A stretch of 64,000 bases of DNA. Origin: Rhizobium sp. Leaf306. GTDB taxonomy: Bacteria; Pseudomonadota; Alphaproteobacteria; Rhizobiales; Rhizobiaceae. Position numbers and translations under genes: made by a program. Each line of letters opens with the position of its first letter. Positions within the stretch are counted from its first letter, which is position 1. This document shows, one piece after another, positions 7,896-15,779 of this stretch. The stretch covers positions 93,973-157,972 of the forward strand of contig NZ_LMNX01000006.1 in the NCBI RefSeq assembly GCF_001423425.1. Direction: 5' to 3'. The notes beneath the pieces are model-generated. The model saw only the letters and a list, made by a program, of their open reading frames with translations, was not told where the DNA came from and did not search any database.

Positions 7896-8441
7896 TTAAG
7901 GTTCGATCCGCTTATCCTTGTCCGCCCAAGGCGAGGACGGGTTCGGTTCGCGGCGATAATCGTCGTCATCGAGATCGACCACCGGGCCGGATCCAACCGG
8001 ATGAACAGGCGCAGGACCGGGGCCAGGGCCGGGACCGGCGCGAAAACCGCCCGGGCTTCTGCGATCGCCCGAATTCACGACGACCACGCGGCTGCCGATG
8101 GCCGACCAGATCAGCTTGCGGATAAAGGGCACAAGCAGCGCGAGACCAACGATGTCGGTCAGAAACCCCGGCAGCATCAGCAGGATGCCAGCCACCACGA
8201 CCATCGCTCCGCTCACCAGTTCGGCTGCAGGCATCCGACCTTCGCGCCCTTCTGTCGAAAGCCGCCGCAGCATAGTCATCCCCTGGCCGCGGATCATCAA
8301 TGCGCCCAGGAGGCCCGTTCCGAGGACGAGGCCAAGCGTTCCCCAAAGTCCGATCGCTCTTCCGACCAAAACAAAACCAGCGATTTCGGCCAGCGGCCAA
8401 GCCAGGAGAACAACCGGAAGGAATGGTAAGCGCATAATCAT
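7896..8441 (-). CDS. fxsA: FxsA family membrane protein
   Basis: A 181-aa FxsA/YtxA-type cytoplasmic membrane protein. Visible are the N-terminal pair of hydrophobic segments with PLAEIAGFVLVGRAIGLWGTL, the helix around VVVAGILLMLPGFLTDIVGL, and the LVPFIRKL region. The C-terminal third is a Gly-Pro-rich, then acidic, low-complexity tail (GPGPGPGPAP, LDDDDYRR). The family's role is poorly known; E. coli FxsA relieves phage T7 exclusion by the F plasmid. The start may be the ATG at 8441 or two codons later at 8435. Confidence 0.88.
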   Translation of the reverse strand: MIMRLPFLPVVLLAWPLAEIAGFVLVGRAIGLWGTLGLVLGTGLLGALMIRGQGMTMLRRLSTEGREGRMPAAELVSGAMVVVAGILLMLPGFLTDIVGLALLVPFIRKLIWSAIGSRVVVVNSGDRRSPGGFRAGPGPGPGPAPVHPVGSGPVVDLDDDDYRREPNPSSPWADKDKRIEP

Positions 8442-8558
8442 TGCCTGTATCTAATTGGCGGATATGGGTTCATCTCACGCCGTTGCTATTTGAAGATGGG
8501 CGGTAGGAGACTATATGAAAAGCTGCATAGAACTTTTAAACGACAATTGCGGGATAAA

Positions 8559-9257
8559 ATGGGCTCGAACGACTTGATAACACTGTTTTTCCTCGTCGCA
8601 GCAGTGCTGATATTCCTGCAATTGCGCAGCGTCCTCGGCCGGCGCACGGGACATGAGAAGCCGCCGACTGAGACAGTCAGCCCTCGCGATGTTGCCCGCG
8701 GTCCCGTCGAGGACGATAGCAAGGTAGTGACGCTTCCTCGCCGCGACAATGTCGATGAGGAACAACGCAATGCCGATATCGATGCCGTCGCAAAGCCTGA
8801 TACGCCGCTCAACGCATCGCTTCGTGCCCTCGTGAAGGAAGATCCGTCGTTCCGCCCGAAGGAATTCCTCAACGGCGTGCGGATGGCGTACGAAATGATC
8901 GTCATGGCTTTTGCCGATGGTGATCGGAAGACCTTGAAGGGGCTTCTCTCCAATGAGGTCTATGACGGCTTCGAAGCGGCGATCGCCGAGCGCGAGGCCA
9001 AGGGCGAGGTGATCAAGTCCACCTTTGTCGGCATCGACAAATGCGACATGACACAGGTTTCGATCAAGGACGGCGAATCTCAGGTTACCGTCCGCATTGT
9101 CAGCCAGTTGATCTCCGCAACCTTCGACAAGGCCGGCACGCTGATCGACGGCGATCAGGAAACCGTAGCCGACGTCATCGACATCTGGACCTTTGCCCGC
9201 GACATCGGCTCCCGCGACCCGAACTGGAAGCTGGTCGCCACCGAATCCGAACAATGA
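8559..9257 (+). CDS. Tim44/TimA-like domain protein
   Basis: A 232-aa protein with one N-terminal membrane segment (LITLFFLVAAVLIFLQL), a linker rich in charged residues and a C-terminal Tim44-like domain (from about FLNGVRMAYEMIVMAFADGD to the end, including DVIDIWTFARDI). The family is related to the mitochondrial import motor subunit Tim44; in Alphaproteobacteria it is an inner-membrane protein whose role is not settled. I take the ATG at 8559 (MGSNDLITLFFL); the open frame extends back to 8490. Its stop overlaps the start of mltA as ATGA, indicating coupling. Rhizobial genomes often carry this pair divergent from secB-fxsA. Confidence 0.87.
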   Translation: MGSNDLITLFFLVAAVLIFLQLRSVLGRRTGHEKPPTETVSPRDVARGPVEDDSKVVTLPRRDNVDEEQRNADIDAVAKPDTPLNASLRALVKEDPSFRPKEFLNGVRMAYEMIVMAFADGDRKTLKGLLSNEVYDGFEAAIAEREAKGEVIKSTFVGIDKCDMTQVSIKDGESQVTVRIVSQLISATFDKAGTLIDGDQETVADVIDIWTFARDIGSRDPNWKLVATESEQ

Positions 9258-10390
9258 TTTCCGCGTCTCCGACCCTCTCTGACTTCCGCCTCGAGAGGGT
9301 CGACTTCGCGGATCTCCCCGGTTGGGCTGCCGACGATCCGAGCCCGCTGTATGAGGCGATGCATGCTTGCGCGGCCCATATCCGCAACGTTAAGCCCTAT
9401 CGCAAGGGTTCTCTCGGCCTGGAGGCCATGGAACTGGCGGACCTCTTCGAGCAGGCCGCACCATTTGCCGATGCCTCTGCAGCTCGCACCTTCTTCGAAC
9501 AACGCTGCACACCCTTCCGGATCCTGAAGCACAATGACGAACAAGGATTCGTCACCGCCTTCTACGAACCGGAAGTCGACGTCTCCGATGTGAGCGAAGG
9601 TCTTTTCACCCATCCCTTCTATTTCCGGCCTGACGATCTCGTCGATCTCGACGACAGCAATCGCCCTGCGGATCTCGACTCCGGCTACATGTTCGGCCGT
9701 CAGACGCCGGATGGTATCGTCGCTTATCCGGATCGCGGTGAAATCGATCGCGGCTGTCTCAACGGCCGGGGGCTGGAGATAGCCTTTGCACGGTCGCGGA
9801 TCGACGTCTTCTTTGCCCATGTTCAGGGCGCAGCTCGGCTGGTCTACCCCGATGGCCGCGTCCGTCGCATCACCTACGCGGCAAAGGCAGGCCATCCGTT
9901 TTCGCCGATCGGCAAGCTTCTGATCGATCGTGGCGAAATCGCTCGCGAAGACATTTCCATGCAGAGCATTCGGGCGTGGCTCGCCGAAGCTCTGGTGTTG
10001 AATCCGGCTAAGGTTGATGAAGTCTTATGGCACAACAAGTCCTACATCTTCTTCCGTGAGGCCGATGTCAGCGACCCTGACCTCGGTCCTATCGCTGCCG
10101 CCAAGGTGCCGCTGATCGCGGGACGCTCGCTCGCCGTGGATCGCTCCATTCACACATTCGGCTACCCCTTTTTCATCCGTGCGGAACGGCTGACACATCT
10201 CGACGACGGCAAGCCGTTCGCGCGGCTGATGCTGGCGCTCGATACGGGTTCAGCCATTATTGGGCCTGCAAGGGGCGATATCTTCACCGGTTCCGGCTAT
10301 CACGCAGGCGAGCTTGCCGGCACGGTGCGAAACGATGCGGATTTCTATATCCTCGTTCCAAACGCGGCCGCCGGCCGTTATGCCGGGTAG
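9254..10390 (+). CDS. mltA: MltA-type lytic murein transglycosylase
   Basis: A 378-aa MltA-domain (and 3D-domain) protein that would cleave the MurNAc-GlcNAc bond of peptidoglycan. Visible are TAFYEPEVDVS, PDRGEID, the substrate-groove region AYPDRGEIDRG, and a C-terminal 3D domain with LMLALDTGSAI, GPARGDIFTGSG and FYILVPN. The Asp in ALDTGSAI is the likely catalytic acid. The odd point is the N-terminus: the ATG at 9254, coupled to the upstream gene, gives MISASPTLSDFRLE without a signal peptide or lipobox, whereas E. coli MltA is an outer-membrane lipoprotein. Confidence 0.9.
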   Translation: MISASPTLSDFRLERVDFADLPGWAADDPSPLYEAMHACAAHIRNVKPYRKGSLGLEAMELADLFEQAAPFADASAARTFFEQRCTPFRILKHNDEQGFVTAFYEPEVDVSDVSEGLFTHPFYFRPDDLVDLDDSNRPADLDSGYMFGRQTPDGIVAYPDRGEIDRGCLNGRGLEIAFARSRIDVFFAHVQGAARLVYPDGRVRRITYAAKAGHPFSPIGKLLIDRGEIAREDISMQSIRAWLAEALVLNPAKVDEVLWHNKSYIFFREADVSDPDLGPIAAAKVPLIAGRSLAVDRSIHTFGYPFFIRAERLTHLDDGKPFARLMLALDTGSAIIGPARGDIFTGSGYHAGELAGTVRNDADFYILVPNAAAGRYAG

Positions 10391-10400
10391 GATATGGCGC

Positions 10401-10982
10401 ATGAAGGATCGAAAACTCAGTTCAGATGAACGCATCCTTTGGGGCAAGGTGGCGAAATCCGCCCGTGCTCTGCCTGGGCGCATGAAAGAGATCGCTGCCT
10501 TCGAAGAGGAAATGGCGGCACGACTGGCGGCAGAGGATGAAGTCTCCAAGCCCCCGGTACCGCCAACCCAGCGTGTCAGCGATGCCTTCGCGGCAGTCGC
10601 GCCGAAGGTAAAAAAGCCTGCCGGCATTCATCATCCGCTGGAAAAACCCACCCGGAAGAAGCTCGCCAAGGGTCGCCTTGCGATCGATGCGCGGCTCGAT
10701 CTGCATGGTCTCTACCAGGACGCCGCCCACGACCTGCTGCTCGATTTTCTCTACAGTGCCCATGATCGCGGTCTGCGCCATGTTCTTGTTATTACGGGCA
10801 AGGGCCGCTCTGTAGGCGGCGAAGGGGTCCTACGCCGTGCAGTTCCACTTTGGTTCTCCAAGGCCGAATTTCGTTTCCTGATCTCGTCCTACGAATGGGC
10901 AGCCCAAAACCATGGTGGCGAGGGCGCCATGTACGTGCGGCTTTCGAAGAGCCGTGCGGATTATAGGGGATCGGTCCTGTGA
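10401..10982 (+). CDS. Smr-domain protein (MutS2-like nuclease domain)
   Basis: A 193-aa protein with a charged N-terminal half and a C-terminal Smr domain. The LDLHG motif (RLDLHGLYQDAA) and the GKG motif (VLVITGKGRSVGGEG) are both present, followed by VLRRAVPLWF. Smr domains act as endonucleases on DNA or RNA or as nucleic-acid binders; the exact role is not known. GGTAGGA precedes the ATG at 10401 by about 8 bases; an alternative ATG at 10380 overlaps the end of mltA. Its stop overlaps the GTG start of the next gene. Confidence 0.85.
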   Translation: MKDRKLSSDERILWGKVAKSARALPGRMKEIAAFEEEMAARLAAEDEVSKPPVPPTQRVSDAFAAVAPKVKKPAGIHHPLEKPTRKKLAKGRLAIDARLDLHGLYQDAAHDLLLDFLYSAHDRGLRHVLVITGKGRSVGGEGVLRRAVPLWFSKAEFRFLISSYEWAAQNHGGEGAMYVRLSKSRADYRGSVL

Positions 10983-11332
10983 CGCCCTTTGGTGAAGCCC
11001 TTCGACAGCTGCGCGCCAAAAAGGGAGTTACCCAGAGGCAACTGGCAGAGGCGATCGGGGTTACGCCTGCCTATCTGTCGGCCTTGGAACATGGCAAACG
11101 GGGCCGGCCCACATTTGAGTTGCTCCAGCGTATCACCGGCTATTTCAACATCATCTGGGATGAAGCGGAAGAATTGTTTCAGGTCGCAGAAGCCTCGCGC
11201 CCGAAAGTGGTCCTCGACACGACAGGCCTGGCGCCTGCATACACCGCATTTGCCAACGCCTTGGCGGCACGGATTCGCTCTTTGCCGCCGGACGTGCTAG
11301 AGGAAATGCGAAGACTTCTGCAAAAGGCTTGA
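10979..11332 (+). CDS. XRE-family helix-turn-helix regulator
   Basis: A 117-aa protein with an N-terminal Cro/C1-type HTH: FGEALRQLRAKKGVTQRQLA, then AYLSALEHGKRGRPTFELLQ. The remaining 50 residues are helical and may dimerise. It starts with GTG in a GTGA overlap with the Smr gene, so it belongs to the Tim44-mltA-smr unit. The target is unknown; gyrB begins 146 bp downstream and could be one, but nothing in the sequence proves it. Confidence 0.88.
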   Translation: MTPFGEALRQLRAKKGVTQRQLAEAIGVTPAYLSALEHGKRGRPTFELLQRITGYFNIIWDEAEELFQVAEASRPKVVLDTTGLAPAYTAFANALAARIRSLPPDVLEEMRRLLQKA

Positions 11333-11478
11333 ATTGCCCTGGAAATCTCTGCGCATCCACGCCTTTCCAGGCATTTTGCGAGGCACCAACCTTTAGAAAC
11401 CGCCCTGAATTCCCTATATTCAAGGCGGAGACTCCGGTGATTCGCTCGCCGGTATTTTAACCAACTGGAAGAGACTGA

Positions 11479-13914
11479 ATGACCGACACACCCGTCAGCG
11501 ATCACGGCGCGAGTGCCGAATACGGTGCCGATTCCATCAAGGTTCTAAAGGGCCTGGATGCGGTGCGAAAGCGCCCAGGCATGTATATCGGCGACACAGA
11601 CGACGGCTCGGGTCTGCATCACATGGTCTACGAGGTCGTCGACAACGCGATCGACGAAGCCTTGGCCGGCCATGCAGATATCGTCACGGTCACGCTCAAT
11701 GCGGATGGCTCGGTCAGCGTCACCGACAACGGTCGCGGCATTCCGACGGATATCCACACCGGCGAAGGCGTCTCGGCAGCTGAGGTCATTATGACCCAGC
11801 TCCACGCCGGCGGTAAGTTCGACCAGAATTCCTACAAGGTCTCGGGCGGCCTGCACGGCGTTGGCGTCTCGGTCGTCAATGCGCTTTCGGTCTGGCTCAA
11901 GCTGAAGATCCGTCGCTCAGGCAAGGTTCACGAGATCTCGTTCACGCACGGCGTCGCCGATGCGCCGCTGAAGGTCATCGGGGATTATGAAGGTCGCTCC
12001 GGCACGGAAGTTACCTTCCTCGCCAGCACCGAAACCTTCACTATGACCGAGTTCGATTACGGCACACTCGAGCACCGCCTTCGCGAACTCGCCTTCCTCA
12101 ACTCCGGCGTTCGAATCCGGCTCACGGATCGGCGCAAGCCCGACGTGAAGGAAGAGGAAATGCTGTATGACGGCGGCCTCGAGGCTTTCGTCAAATATCT
12201 TGATCGTTCCAAGAAGCCGCTCGTCGAAAAGCCTGTCGCCATCAAGGGCGAGAAGGATGGCATGACGGTTGAAGTCGCGATGTGGTGGAATGACAGCTAC
12301 CACGAGAACGTTCTCTGCTTCACCAACAACATTCCGCAGCGCGATGGCGGAACGCATATGGCAGGCTTCCGTGGTGCGCTGACTCGCCAGATCACATCCT
12401 ATGCGGATTCGTCCGGCATCATGAAAAAGGAAAAGGTTTCGCTCACCGGTGACGACTGCCGAGAAGGCCTGACCGCAGTTCTTTCGGTAAAGGTGCCGGA
12501 TCCGAAGTTCTCGTCGCAGACCAAGGACAAACTCGTGTCCTCGGAAGTTCGCCCGGTTGTCGAAAGCCTCGTCAACGAAGCGCTGAGCTCCTGGCTTGAA
12601 GAGCATCCGGCAGAAGCGAAGATCCTGGTCGGCAAGGTAGTGGAAGCTGCCGTTGCCCGCGAAGCGGCCCGCAAGGCTCGTGAACTCACCCGCCGCAAGG
12701 GCGTGCTCGATATCGCCTCGCTTCCCGGCAAGCTCGCCGATTGCTCCGAACGTGATCCGGCCAAGTCCGAAGTCTTCCTCGTCGAGGGTGACTCCGCCGG
12801 CGGTTCCGCCAAGCAGGGCCGTTCGCGTGATACCCAGGCTATCCTACCGCTCCGCGGCAAGATCCTGAACGTCGAGCGCGCCCGTTTCGACAAGATGCTG
12901 TCCAGCCAGGAAATCGGCACGCTGATTACCGCTCTGGGCACATCGATCGGCAAGGATGAGTTCAACGCTGACAAGCTGCGCTATCACAAGATCATCATCA
13001 TGACGGACGCCGACGTCGACGGCGCCCATATCAGAACCCTGTTGCTGACCTTCTTCTTCCGTCAGATGCCGGAACTGATCGAGCGTGGCCACATCTACAT
13101 TGCCCAGCCGCCGCTTTATAAGGTGACGCGCGGCAAGTCGATCCAGTACCTGAAGAACGAGCAGGCTCTGGAAGAGTATCTGATCGGCATGGGGCTGGAA
13201 GATACGACCCTGACCCTCGGCTCCGGTGAAGTCCGTGCCGGCCAGGATATGCGCGAAGTCATCCAGGATGCATTGCGCATCCGCTCGATCATCGAGGGAC
13301 TGCATTCTCGCTACAACCGCTCGATCATCGAGCAGGCAGCCATTGCCGGCGCGCTTCATCCAGATCTGACGGACAATCCCGAACGGGCCCAGCAGACGGC
13401 TAACGAAGTCGCCAAGCGTCTCGATATGATCGCTGAGGAAACGGAGCGTGGCTGGTCGGGTCACGTCACCGACGAAGGCGGTATGCGCTTCGAGCGGATG
13501 GTTCGTGGCGTCAAGGAAGTCGCCGTGATCGATGTGGCCCTGATCGGCTCTGCCGATGCCCGCCATATCGACCAGATGTCGTCGCGTCTGCAGGAGATCT
13601 ACAGCACGTCGCCAGTCCTCGCTCGCAAGGATAGCGAGCAGGATATTTCAGGTCCACGCGCCCTTCTCGACGCGATCTTTGCGGCGGGACGCAAGGGCCT
13701 GTCCATGCAGCGCTATAAGGGGCTTGGTGAAATGAATGCCGAGCAGCTGTGGGAAACAACGCTTGATCCCAACGTTCGCTCGCTGCTTCAGGTCAAGATT
13801 CCCGATGCGACGGATGCAGACGGTTTGTTCTCGCGTCTGATGGGCGACGAGGTTGAGCCCCGGCGCGAGTTCATTCAAGAGAACGCGCTGAACGTCGCCA
13901 ACCTCGATATCTAG
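11479..13914 (+). CDS. gyrB: DNA gyrase subunit B
   Basis: An 811-aa ATPase subunit of gyrase, which introduces negative supercoils. GHKL ATPase motifs are VVDNAIDEALAGH, VTDNGRGIPTDIH and GGLHGVGVSVVNAL; the TOPRIM domain has EVFLVEGDSAGGSAKQG and IIIMTDADVDGAHI; the C-terminal QRYKGLGEMNAEQLWETTLD motif is intact. AATACGGTGCCGATTCCATC encodes the expected AYGADSIKVL-type start of the domain. GGAAGAG precedes the ATG. It lies 8-10 kb from the origin, consistent with high gene dosage, and ends in a strong terminator. Confidence 0.98.
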   Translation: MTDTPVSDHGASAEYGADSIKVLKGLDAVRKRPGMYIGDTDDGSGLHHMVYEVVDNAIDEALAGHADIVTVTLNADGSVSVTDNGRGIPTDIHTGEGVSAAEVIMTQLHAGGKFDQNSYKVSGGLHGVGVSVVNALSVWLKLKIRRSGKVHEISFTHGVADAPLKVIGDYEGRSGTEVTFLASTETFTMTEFDYGTLEHRLRELAFLNSGVRIRLTDRRKPDVKEEEMLYDGGLEAFVKYLDRSKKPLVEKPVAIKGEKDGMTVEVAMWWNDSYHENVLCFTNNIPQRDGGTHMAGFRGALTRQITSYADSSGIMKKEKVSLTGDDCREGLTAVLSVKVPDPKFSSQTKDKLVSSEVRPVVESLVNEALSSWLEEHPAEAKILVGKVVEAAVAREAARKARELTRRKGVLDIASLPGKLADCSERDPAKSEVFLVEGDSAGGSAKQGRSRDTQAILPLRGKILNVERARFDKMLSSQEIGTLITALGTSIGKDEFNADKLRYHKIIIMTDADVDGAHIRTLLLTFFFRQMPELIERGHIYIAQPPLYKVTRGKSIQYLKNEQALEEYLIGMGLEDTTLTLGSGEVRAGQDMREVIQDALRIRSIIEGLHSRYNRSIIEQAAIAGALHPDLTDNPERAQQTANEVAKRLDMIAEETERGWSGHVTDEGGMRFERMVRGVKEVAVIDVALIGSADARHIDQMSSRLQEIYSTSPVLARKDSEQDISGPRALLDAIFAAGRKGLSMQRYKGLGEMNAEQLWETTLDPNVRSLLQVKIPDATDADGLFSRLMGDEVEPRREFIQENALNVANLDI

Positions 13915-13930
13915 CAATCTTTCGTCGTGC

Positions 13931-13960
13931 AAAAACGGCGGCCTCTCGGCCGCCGTTTTT
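13931..13960. terminator. Strong intrinsic terminator after gyrB
   Basis: AAAAACGGCGGCC (13931-13943) and GGCCGCCGTTTTT (13948-13960) form a perfect 13-bp stem around a TCTC loop, with flanking A and T runs. It can act in both directions. Confidence 0.92.
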
Positions 13961-13978
13961 GTTTGTCCATTAGAAATC

Positions 13979-13994
13979 TGTTTCACGTGAATCT
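13979..13994. promoter_or_regulatory. parS-like site, left half of an inverted pair
   Basis: TGTTTCACGTGAATCT matches the parS consensus at 14 of 16 positions. It is the left arm of a 15-bp perfect inverted repeat with the site at 14009-14024; the centres are 30 bp apart. Confidence 0.7.
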
Positions 13995-14008
13995 TACCTG
14001 TGGATGGA

Positions 14009-14024
14009 GGATTCACGTGAAACA
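14009..14024. promoter_or_regulatory. parS-like site, right half of an inverted pair
   Basis: GGATTCACGTGAAACA matches the parS consensus at 14 of 16 positions. It ends directly at the stop codon of the nitroreductase gene on the other strand. A DnaA-like TGTGGATGG (13999-14007) sits between the two sites. Confidence 0.75.
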
Positions 14025-14624
14025 TTATTCTTCGCCGGCAAACCTTCCCTCGAAAGCGACTTCCGAGACGGGCTTGCGCTGGCTGGGAACTTCACGCTCG
14101 CGCAAATCTTCCGGCAGTGCATCTTTAGCGGCCATCCGCCCGATCGCCGCGGCAGCCTCGACCCTGAAACCTTCCGGAAGTCCAAGTTCGCCAACAGCCT
14201 TTTCCTTGTCGAACCCTTCCATGCCATGTGCATGATACCCAAGCTTCATCGCCTGGCAGATGATTGAGAACCACGCGGCGCCCGTGTCGAAAGAATGCGT
14301 ATAGCCCTCGCGACGTTCGCCATCCTTGGAAACGCGATAGGTTTTCGACACGAAGAAGACCAGCGCACCCGCGTTTTCTGCCCAGCGCCGATTGCCCGGA
14401 ACGAGTAGATCCGCAAGTCTGGTGAAATCCTCGGTGCCTTGTAGCGCGTAGATAAAGCGCCAAGGCTGGCTGTTGCCGGAAGAGGGTGCCCAATGCGCGG
14501 CATCCAGAATGGTCAGCATCGTTTCCCGATCGATGGCTTCCTTCTCGAAGGCCCGCGGCGACCAGCGATCCAGAAAGAAAGCGTCGATTGGAAATTCCGA
14601 GGTCCGGCTGTTGCTGGTCGTCAT
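14025..14624 (-). CDS. Nitroreductase family protein
   Basis: A 199-aa FMN-dependent NAD(P)H oxidoreductase of the nitroreductase superfamily. RWSPRAFEKEAIDRETMLTI and APSSGNSQPWRFIY form the flavin-binding N-terminal part; GMEGFDKEKAVGELGLPEGF and AAIGR are the usual C-terminal elements. GAGAGGA precedes the ATG at 14624. It converges with gyrB and is divergent from the fumarylacetoacetase-family gene. The natural substrate cannot be deduced; quinones, nitro compounds or flavins are all possible. Confidence 0.9.
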   Translation of the reverse strand: MTTSNSRTSEFPIDAFFLDRWSPRAFEKEAIDRETMLTILDAAHWAPSSGNSQPWRFIYALQGTEDFTRLADLLVPGNRRWAENAGALVFFVSKTYRVSKDGERREGYTHSFDTGAAWFSIICQAMKLGYHAHGMEGFDKEKAVGELGLPEGFRVEAAAAIGRMAAKDALPEDLREREVPSQRKPVSEVAFEGRFAGEE

Positions 14625-14764
14625 AGTGTCCTCTCAAGTTTGGGTCTTACCCAATCTAGGCAGTTAGGGCTGCTTTGCAATGAACCGCAGATGGCAGAAA
14701 GAGGGGTGACAATCGCGACTCTTTTTTGCATAAACACTTGTCTGACAACTGGAGGAATAAGACC

Positions 14765-15607
14765 TTGAAATTGATGCGTGTAGGACCTGTGGGCCAGGAG
14801 AAGCCGGCATTGCTCGATCAGGATGGCAAGATCCGTGATCTGTCTGGCCATGTCGCGGATATCGGCGGGGAGGCGATTTCGCCCGAGGGTTTGACGAAGA
14901 TTGCCGCGATCGACGCGTCGACATTGCCGGAACTGTCTGGCGATCGGATCGGCGCCTGCGTGACGGGCACCGGCAAGTTCATCTGCATCGGCCTCAACTA
15001 TTCCGACCATGCAGCCGAAACCGGCGCCACCGTGCCGCCGGAACCGATCATCTTCATGAAGGCCACCTCCGCCATCGTCGGACCCAACGACGACGTCGTC
15101 ATTCCGCGCACATCGGAAAAGACCGACTGGGAAGTTGAACTCGGTGTCGTGATTGGAAAGACCGCGAAATACGTGTCGGAAGCCGAGGCGCTGGAATACG
15201 TTGCCGGTTACTGCCTCACCAACGACGTTTCTGAGCGCGCCTTCCAGACGGAACGCGCAGGCCAGTGGACCAAGGGTAAGTCCTGCGACACGTTCGGACC
15301 GATTGGCCCATGGCTTGTCACCAAGGACGAGGTCGCGGATCCGCAGAACCTTGGAATGTGGCTGACGGTCAACGGCGAAAAGATGCAGAACGGCTCATCC
15401 AAGACGATGGTCTACGGCGTCGCCTTCCTCGTCTCCTATCTCAGCCAGTTCATGTCGCTGCATCCGGGAGACGTCATCTCCACGGGTACGCCTCCGGGCG
15501 TCGGCCTCGGCCTCAAGCCCCCGCGCTTCCTGAAAGCGGGCGACGTTGTCGAACTTGGAATCGATGGTCTCGGAACCCAGAAACAGACATTCGTTGCCGA
15601 TATCTGA
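14765..15607 (+). CDS. Fumarylacetoacetate hydrolase family protein
   Basis: A 280-aa FAH-fold enzyme that cleaves or decarboxylates beta-keto acids such as acylpyruvates or ureidoglycolate-like compounds. CIGLNYSDHAAETG, EPIIFMKATSAIVGP, DWEVELGVVIGKTAK (metal-binding Glu pair), YCLTNDVSER, GPWLVTKDEV and STGTPPGVGLGL all match the family. The start is a TTG at 14765, nine bases after GGAGG, giving MKLMRVGPVGQEKPAL. The first ATG at 14774 is too far from that site. A hairpin follows at 15646. Confidence 0.92.
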   Translation: MKLMRVGPVGQEKPALLDQDGKIRDLSGHVADIGGEAISPEGLTKIAAIDASTLPELSGDRIGACVTGTGKFICIGLNYSDHAAETGATVPPEPIIFMKATSAIVGPNDDVVIPRTSEKTDWEVELGVVIGKTAKYVSEAEALEYVAGYCLTNDVSERAFQTERAGQWTKGKSCDTFGPIGPWLVTKDEVADPQNLGMWLTVNGEKMQNGSSKTMVYGVAFLVSYLSQFMSLHPGDVISTGTPPGVGLGLKPPRFLKAGDVVELGIDGLGTQKQTFVADI

Positions 15608-15645
15608 TCGATCGCGGGCATCGGCAACGCGTGCTGCAGCGAGGG

Positions 15646-15674
15646 AAGGGCGGTGGTAAACGGCCGCCCTTTCA
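15646..15674 (+). terminator. Probable intrinsic terminator
   Basis: AAGGGCGG (15646-15653) pairs with CCGCCCTT (15664-15671) and a short T run follows. It lies 40 bp after the fumarylacetoacetase-family gene. Confidence 0.65.
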
Positions 15675-15779
15675 GAACTCCCTCCACAAGTGCTAGCCTT
15701 GCTGCATTCCGATGGCGGAACGTTTTGCCCGCCACCGCTTTGACGGATATCGGACCAGGGATGAGGAGAGCCCGAATTC

